Below, piece after piece: positions 13,301 to 22,314 of a DNA stretch of 64,000 nt. Under the pieces are notes generated by a model. The model saw only the letters and a list, made by a program, of their open reading frames with translations, did no database searches and was not told where the DNA came from. Made by a program: the position numbers and the translations under genes. The first letter of the stretch is position 1; each line of letters starts with the position of its first letter. Origin of the DNA: Macrocystis pyrifera (taxonomy: Eukaryota; Sar; Phaeophyceae; Laminariales; Laminariaceae); NCBI GenBank assembly GCA_031763025.1, contig JASSKH010000025.1, positions 3,410,001 through 3,474,000 on the forward strand, in the 5' to 3' direction.

Positions 13301-16300
13301 AAGGGTCAAGGGGGTCAAGAACACAACACAATTACAGCATCGAAGCGTAACAGGTACAGCTCAGTTCAGCACGCCGCACACCTAGTACAGATGGAGGCAG
13401 AATACAGCAGACACCAGGTACAACAGCGTGCAAGCCACGTACAGCAGTGCACAATGAGAGGACTACGAGCACCGTCAATACGAGCACCGTCACACGCATA
13501 GACTAGGACTCTAGATACAACAGTAGCCGCCCGCACAAGTTCTGCATGATACGAGCGACTGCTGCTGCCGTACTGCAGGCAGCAGACACCGACATATTAC
13601 AGTAGACAGATCGTACAAGTACTACAGTAAGCAGGAAGCAGTAAGTGTTTGGACCTTCATTATCGGAGAGCTTTTTTTTCCAGAAATTCCACATTATGGA
13701 ATTTTTGGAAATTTTTACAGTTGCATCAAAGATACGAGGGCTTACTGTCACGATTTGCGATAATACAAAGGGCGTAACATATCAGGAAACTTAAATTTTA
13801 TATAGTTGGAAAAAAAAACCCCAGGAAAACCTGTAAGATTAAAAAAAACTGCGCTAAAACAAATGCTGGAAATTCTGGAACAAATATCTCCGATAGTAAA
13901 GGCCCTCGTAACAACTCGGCTCGTTTGGCATTTTATAGTACCAATAGAACAGTCCTATATTTTCGGACATAGTGGGGCCTGCTATTTCATATCGCGATCG
14001 AGCTCTGCCCAACGGCGTTTCGCATCTCATAACCTATTGAATGGTCATATTGCCCTTTCATATGACTAAACATCTTAATATTAATAGTTATACGAACCCA
14101 TATATGTAGTCATATATGTATATGTATAAGATGCACATATTTTTTTTCACCATGGTAGGCATGCTCTCCGGCGGCCGAGGGTACTTTCTCGCACTTTCGG
14201 TTGCAGGGCAAGCAAGGGGGCCGTGGGTACATTATGACGCATGTCTGGATCCCGGCCGAGCACCGTGGCGGTGCTCGGGGCATTGAACGTCGCTGAGTTG
14301 GCTCTAAAAAACAAGGGATTGCTTTCCGCCTCGTCGAGCGGAGTAGGTCACATGGAAAACCCCACATTTTTTTTTAATTATTTTTTCGTAAATAGCCCGC
14401 CACCCTCGAACACTCCCTCTGCTGTACATATGTTTTCAACCTCAGCAGAAGTAGCGCCACCAGCAGCAGCAGACATACAGCAGCAACAGCAGTACACATC
14501 TGTCGGCTGTCGCATCTGTTGCACCTAGCCCTTTGACAAGTGGTGCACACCTAACACCGAGCACGTTCGTGACCATAAGGGTCCGTCTACCTATTAACAG
14601 CTAGTTGTCCAGTCGCACGCTCTCAGCACCAGGTAATCGCAACGGGCAAGAGCCACAGAGCCAGGTCCTTACTGCCTCCCGTCTCGATGTACTGCCTCGG
14701 TGTGTGGCACCGGGCATGGCCCACACTGTCCGACTGGCTGGATATTCGATTTGTCCTAAAATTCCCGTATGATACGGCGAGCTGTGTGCACTTTCAACAA
14801 CGAAGAATTTTCTCCGCTGAATTTTCTCTGCGTTGAAAATATCAACAATTTTGAAATTGCCCGCTTGTCCAATTTTGATTTTGATCAACCTCAGCAGCAG
14901 CAGTAGATACAGCAGCAGCAGTAAACGTCTGTCGAGCGTCATGCATGATTCACCTAATATTTTCACGTACCCCACACACCTCACACCGAGCACGTACGTG
15001 CCCACAAAACTGGCTCCCTCGGCCCGTCTACCTGGGGGAAATTGGTAGCAGGTATCTACTGTACATGTAGGTATCATACTTAACGAGTTGTCCAGTCGCA
15101 CGCTCTCAGCAGCAGGTAATTGAACCGGGCAAGAGCCACAGAGCCAGGCTAATTCTGCCGCCCGTCTCCCTCTACTCCCCCTGTCTCGGTGTGCATCTGA
15201 CAAAGTAGGAGTAGTAGTAGTCGTATTAATAGTAGTATAGTAGCAGGAGTAATAGTAGTAGTATACTGCAGTAGTAGTGGCAGTAGTAGTAGCAGTAGTA
15301 ATAGCAGCAGCAGTAGTAGTAGGCCAACGCTTGCACCGTATTGTCCACGCCGCCCCCCTACGGACCCCACAGCAGGAAGCACGAGAAAAGACCCGCGGCC
15401 AGACGAAAAAAGTGCACTATTCCGGAAAAAATGGCCATTTGGTACAAAGCAATGTACTAGTTGTAGTTGCAGTATTAATATTAATATTAATAGTAGCCCA
15501 TGGTACCGAGTGCATGCTGCTTCTATTAAAAGTCTGTCCAATAGCAGTAGTACTACCTGTACTATAAGTAGTAGCAATATCAATAGTCGTAGTCGTTGTG
15601 GTGTTCGCTACTGATGTTGTTGCCGTCTGCAAGTTGTTCTTCTACCTAGCCAATAGCAGTAGATGGCCTCAAACAAACGTATATAATACGAAGCCTGTAC
15701 ATTTATAAATGTGAATATAATAGTAGTCGCAGTTGTAGGTACTAGTGTACCTGGTAGTATTTATTCATGCTGCTTCTACCTGCGCATCTACGTATTACTG
15801 GCAGTGGTGTATAGTGTAACAGTATATATCGTAGTCGTGCCCTAACTCATGGTACCGCGTGGGTGGTTACTTGACCTCTCTGTTGACCATGAGGTTGTCT
15901 GTATTGTATGAACGATTTGTCATGCTCTATTAATAGCAGTAATACTTAGTATTATAGTTAGTAGCTAGTAGTCGTACTACGGGGGACCATAGTTAATAGA
16001 ACCTACGGTACAGACAAAAACCTATATATTTTCCTATTTTTACTAACAATATTTGGTCCTATTTACAATGGTCCCCCGTAATAGTAGTGTACCAGGTAGT
16101 ATTTTGTAGAGTGCATGCTGCTTCTACCTGTACTACATCTGCGTAGTATTAAAAGTGGTAGTAGTGTATATTAACAGCGGTATAGTAGTCAACTCATGGT
16201 ACTGCTGTATTACACCTGCGTAGTAGTGGTAGTGGTATATAGTAACAGTATAGTAGTCAACCCATGGTACCGCGTGCATGTAATGTAGTAATTACCACAG

Positions 16301-19300
16301 AAAGAGTAGTACTCAGTTCCTGCTGACTACTATTATTATTCTTTCCTTCGAGCAATATGCTAACCCATGGCTCACGTTTCCGCCAAGAACAGCTATACGT
16401 GTGTTCCCTGTGACTCCCTTTTCGCCTTGCGACGCCCCCGGGATTTCACGTTACCTACATCCCGAAGGGGAACCTTGTGCCTGGTATCCTTTGGATGTTC
16501 TTTTTAAAAATCGTCGCTTTTACCCTCCAGCTCAAAAGTGGAAGGTTTTCACCCCCAGCGATCTCTTCTGGACAAGCCGTGGTCACAGGTGTCGTCCCGT
16601 CTCCGCCCCGGTACGTGCCTTTATTCTTATCGCGCATAGGGTTCAGCATTCCCACTGCTCGTCGATTTTCATCGACTCACGCTCTCGCCCTTTCCGCTAT
16701 TAATAATCATTTTTTATGCAAGAAAAAGTCCCTACGAGTGTGCACTCGGTGAGACTCGAACCTACGAAATTGATCTTAACAGGCACGCGGAACACCTACC
16801 AAGCCACCGGGGACCCCGGTCGCGGGCTAATAATACGTTGTGTACTTCCCGACTTTACTGTCACCTGCCAACAGTCGCATCCATCCACATCTACCGACAC
16901 AGCGGTGTGTGTGTTCCTTCACATTAAACCGTTCTTTCTACCCGTCGACATCCAGCACAACCAGTGTCCGTGCTGATTCTTCAATCCTCGTGGAGAGATT
17001 CAAGCTCTGTGGCCACAAAACTACGACACATGAGATACTACATACAGCAGTATTACGGGGGACCATAGTAAATGGGACCAAATTTTGTTAGTAAAAGAAG
17101 GGAAATATATAGGTTTTTGTTTGTACCGTAAGTACTATTTACTATGGTCCTCCGTAATAGTACCTTGTTATGCAGTAAGTGTAGACAAGTAGTGCAATGC
17201 CATGCACTGTAATAAATAGTAGTACGAGTAGTACCTACGAATTTTCGCCCATGTCGTACGACTCCTCGCCCTGTAACTTGGACACAAATTTGTCTCATCC
17301 CCCAGTCACGCAATGGCGGTCGCTGTAACCGTCACTTTTTACCGTCAATTTTTCCCCATGACGTCCCAAGAGGGTCAATAGTCAATAAGCCATGAAACGG
17401 CGTACCGGTCAACCGCCCTTCGGCAGGGTCGAGGGCCCCGGTTCGTGCCTTCACCATAAGTATGATACGATATTATATGATATAAGCATGCTGTCTAGCG
17501 TTGGATATCGTGTCGAACGTTTCGATATATCGAAATGTCGAACTTTTGTTATGTCACGTTGACCGTGTGTTGCCCTCCATCGCCTGCCATTCCCGTGTTT
17601 TTCAGGCAAATACTCAACGAAAGCTTCGATATATATACGTTCTAAATATTAACTCGTACCTGGTATGGACTACCAAGTAGTTTTTTCGTGTATCGGTGTC
17701 GTATGTATCGAACTGCAGCACTAGTGGTCCCTCTGTAGTGCCGGTATGCGCCAGATAAACGAAACCGGCACTATATAGCGGCAACCGGCGCTACTCCGTA
17801 CATTGCCACTCCTCTGTGTCAGGCGACTTCACCGGCACTATCGCAGCGGGCAGCCGGCACTATTATACTTAACCGGCAAGTATGAAGGGGGACTGCTACT
17901 GCTGTAATGATATCAGCCGATTGGAGATGAAGCGAAGTACAGATCAACCGCCCTTCAGCCGGGTCGAGAGGCCCCATCCGTGCCTACATTTCATATGCCT
18001 GCTATTGCTGCGGCCGTATTAAATACGTGTGGTATCAACAGTTACCATTTACCATTGTTTACTGTTGTCGTTGATATTGTTTCTTCACATTACATCCGTG
18101 CTTTCCTCTATAGGCATGCTGTTATTCCCTAGTTATATATGCAAAGTACTGTCATATGCATGGATGTTGGTGTTCTTAACATGCCTGTACATGTTAAAGT
18201 TTCGTTGAGAGCTTTATACTGTACGAAGTATGATGCATGTGTAGTTCTGCCGCAGTAAAGGATGAGATGATTATCGTTATATATTCATAGATGTGCAACT
18301 CTATACTAAACGGTTTCAACACTGCAGTACCTGATAAACAATAAACAACAAGACAAGCATACACTACCCCCTTCGGAGCCCATGCACAGCGATCATTTCT
18401 GTCACAAGTGCGGTCTCGGGTATAAAGGTGCGAGTGTGCATGCATCATATTCCTACGAGAGCTTCGGGCGTGTAGTACAGCTGATGGTCTAAAGGTTGGA
18501 GTTCCGACCATCATCCTCCAACAATAAAGCTATTTATATTACGGGTGGGCATATGTAATAAGAATCTGAATCCACGATGGACCCAAAGAACAACATATCC
18601 CCGTATGTTCATACACCATACTTGGCTCTTAATACTACGTTCCCTCGTAATACCGCAAATAGCGTTCAGTTCGCATAGGGGTGGGATCGTTATTCAGCGG
18701 TCGTTTTCTCGATAACGAACGAACGGCAAGGGTATTAAAGTCAAACACTATTATAATTTCGGAAGATTTTCGACCAGATCTACCCGAAAACACCTTAATG
18801 ATGTTGTTCGGTATTGACAACTTTCCCGTTCTGGGAAAAAGGAGAGCTGAAAATCGGTGGCACTAACCCCTGTGCGAGCTCAACGCCCTTCGTGGTGTCC
18901 CCTCCCCTCACGTTTACCTACGTACCATATTGGGTTCTGATCAGTACTGGTTATGTGTATGTTCCCTCGAAATATACTTATGGCATCAGGCCTTGCTTTA
19001 CGTGGCTGAAGCTCTGATCGTCGTTTGGTTTCGTCATTTCCCCCCCGCTCAAGTCCCACGAGGGCTAATAGGTTAACATTACCGGTATACCAGGCATACA
19101 ACTGTGTCGACATAGTGCCGCCGGCAGTCCAACTCTAATTCCAGGTACTTTTCCTCCAAAAGAGCAGTATATCATTGCCCCTTTTCTGCACTACTGTAGA
19201 ATCGCACCCGTGTTTTATGGGACAAATTTGACAATTATTAGTATGACTAGTCCAAGGTACTTTGTGCGGTGGTAGTAGTAGCTCCTGTTCGTAATCCACA

Positions 19301-22278
19301 GGCGAGATTGTTTTCAAGTGATAGTACTAGTCGTCCCAACAAGGGCAGAGGATAGAGTGCCCTCACAGGGCTCTCACAGGCCATCACCACTTCACATAAA
19401 AGCAAAAAAGCAAGACCCAAATACCCCGTATTATGCCGCACCCATATTATGCCGATAGCCCGAACCGGCACAGGGTAACTGCCACCTTGTAGAAGAGTCC
19501 AGACCAACAGCTCTGAGGCGGTGCGCAGAAGTATGCACACGTCGGACAGATCATCTACAGATAGATCAATTAGATCAGCTATACTCTATACTCTACCGTT
19601 ATGAGATGCGGTGCAGGACCTGTGAAGTACAGATCCAGTCCAGCAAAGATGTCCTCTACTACAGTAGTAGTAGATCATGCAGATTATACGGGTCCCACCC
19701 GGCAACATGAGCTAAATCCTACTAGATCCTACAGATCAGGAATATGGTATATCTGCCCTGAAAGGTCCAGACCTGACACATGCTCGTAAGGTAGAGGTGC
19801 ATCAATTATTTTCTGAGGTTCCTCACTCGAGGAGAGCTCTATACTACTACTATTAATAAGTCGCCCAAAACTAACTTTGGATAAAAACGAATTTGCAACC
19901 CGATGCTCGATCCCATGGCGTGTAGGTAAACAAAAGATCATTTTGCATTTTTTTTTCTCATTTTCCGACGATTTTTGGGTCAAGGAGCCCCGTCATTGAG
20001 AACATCTTGGCCGAAAAAGCGCTGTACACCCCTTCCGTAGCATGCGTCTACATGAGCCAGATCCTATCTATCGGGAATACATCTGTACTGGAAGGTCCAC
20101 TACTAATAGATAAAATGATACTCTCCTTAGTGTGAAGCATGGAATGATGCAGCGCACTAGCTGCAGTGGACAGACGGGCCGTGGGAAGGCGAGCCTGACC
20201 AACGACACTGACTGCTGTCGCTGGCCAGCATGGCTCCGTATTCTACGATTACGTACGACATTCTACCGTAAATAGCGTTGAGTTCGCACAGGGGTTGCGC
20301 TTGTTTTTTTCAACGCTTCATTTTTTCAGAACGGCAAGGTTTGCCAACGCCGACACAACATTAATCGTATTAGTACTGCCGTCCCGTTTCGGGGACAAAC
20401 TACTAGTAATTTGAGTGGTTTGTATCCAAAACGGGACTCAAGTCCTAAAATGGTTAAGGTGTTTTCGGAAAGATCTGGTAGAGAGGCAATCCGAAAAATT
20501 CACTTTCGACTTTAGCACCCTTGTTGACTGTTCTTAAAGAGAAAACTATTAATGTATAGCGCTGCAAAACGATCGCCGCACCCCTGTGCGAATTGGACGC
20601 TCTTTAGGGCCCGTACTAACGAGAAACGTTTTTTAAAGACACTCCGGCAATATTTTTTTCGTTTGGTTTGATTTGCATCTGATTGGGCGACAAGTTAATC
20701 ACCAAGCAGGCGTTTTGACTTTTGATTCGAATCAGACGAAAAAAAAAACGAATTCGACAAGAACTCTTTTGGAACTTCTTTGCTCTTTGTGTTATTCAAT
20801 TTGGGGAGTTTGTCCAAATCGACGTGGCATGTTCCTGAAACCGAAGCAAGCCACGAAAACTCGAGTCGTGTCGTCGACTGCTTCACAGGTGAGATCCGCC
20901 ATTCCCGAGAGACAGGGCCACCGGAGCAGCCGCAGCGCGAGGTCCGACAGCCCCTAGCACAGAGTAGATCATCCGCGGCGCCTCAAAAATTTACAAGGCC
21001 GTCGCAAACCCAGTTTTTCTTCCCTCTCTGCCTCGCAAACCACACGAGCACCGACCAGGTCACAACTTCGCTCAGAAGCTCGATCACTGTATCCCCGTCG
21101 CTGGGGCTTCGGAGCTGCGCCTGCCACCCAAGACATCCCCAGAGCGATAACCTCTTCGGCGGTGCCGGCAAAAACAATCGGCCGCTGACCGTGGCACCCC
21201 GGGGAGGACGCGGGTCGTCGCTCGCCTCCTTGGTTGCCCTTGGTATTCGTTGACCCTTGTGCGTTATTCGACCCTTCAGCAAAATACCCTAGTCCTCGAT
21301 AGGGGACCCAAAGGCATATTTTTCACGAAATTCTATTCAAATCAAACCAAAATATTTTTTTCCTACTCGATTCTCATGGAAAAGGTTTCTCGTTAAGACG
21401 GGCCCTTACGGCATAGCTGCATCTTTTTATATATATATGAATGCGGGGTTGTACAGACCGTCGGTCGCCCTGGTGGTCTATAATAGTGGTTCACCCTTCT
21501 AGAGCAAACTGCAGTCCCTTTTTGGGAACGAACTGCTTCGGAGTTAACCCTTTTAGGGAAACTTGCAGTCCCGTTTTCAGTAGTTTGTCCCCAAAACGGG
21601 ACTGCAGTCTGCCCTAAAAAAGTTAACCTCGAGTAACTACTAAGGTTTAGGTCGAGGGTCCGAGTATCCTTAACCCTTTTAGGGCAAACTGCAGTCCCGC
21701 TTTGGGGACAAACTACTTAGAATTTGACTGGCTTGTCCCCAAAATGGGCTCGTAACCCTTTTTGGGGACACACTGCTTAGAATTTGACTGGCTTGTCCCC
21801 AGAAAGGGACTCTAATTTTTTTAGGGCAAAACCGCAGTCCCGTTTTGGGGACAAATCGCTCAAATTCTACGTAGTTTGTCCCCAAAACGGGACTGCGGTT
21901 TGCTCTAAAAGGCTTAATAAGGAGTTATTTACTCTCAAGCCACCCCAGCTTTCGAGAGCGCCTACGACCGGCGTCCCCGGTGGCTTGGTGGGTGGTCCGC
22001 GAGCCTATCAAGATCAATTTCGTGAGTTCGAGTCTCACCGAGTGCATGCTCATAGGGACTTTTTCTTGCATAAAATTGATTATTAGCGGAAAGCGCGAGA
22101 GCGTGAGTTAGCTGTACATTCGATGAAAATCGACGAGTAGTGGGAATGCTGAACCCTATGCGCGATAAAAAATAAAGGCACGTACCGGGGGGGAGAAGGG
22201 ACGACACCTGTGACCACGGCTTGTCCAGAAGATCGTCGAGGGTAAAACCTCCTACGAGTGGGCTGGAAAGTAAAAGTG

Positions 22279-22314
<36 letters not shown>

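Larger units (their letters stand above)
20265..21411. mobile_element. TIR element copy 3, carrying two nested insertions
   Basis: Left end ACCGTAAATAGCGTTGAGTT. The right end CCCCTGTGCGAATTGGACGC is cut inside its last bases by the 799-bp element, after which TTACGG resumes. A TTAA-type fold-back element (about 20375-20455) sits inside. Confidence 0.72.
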
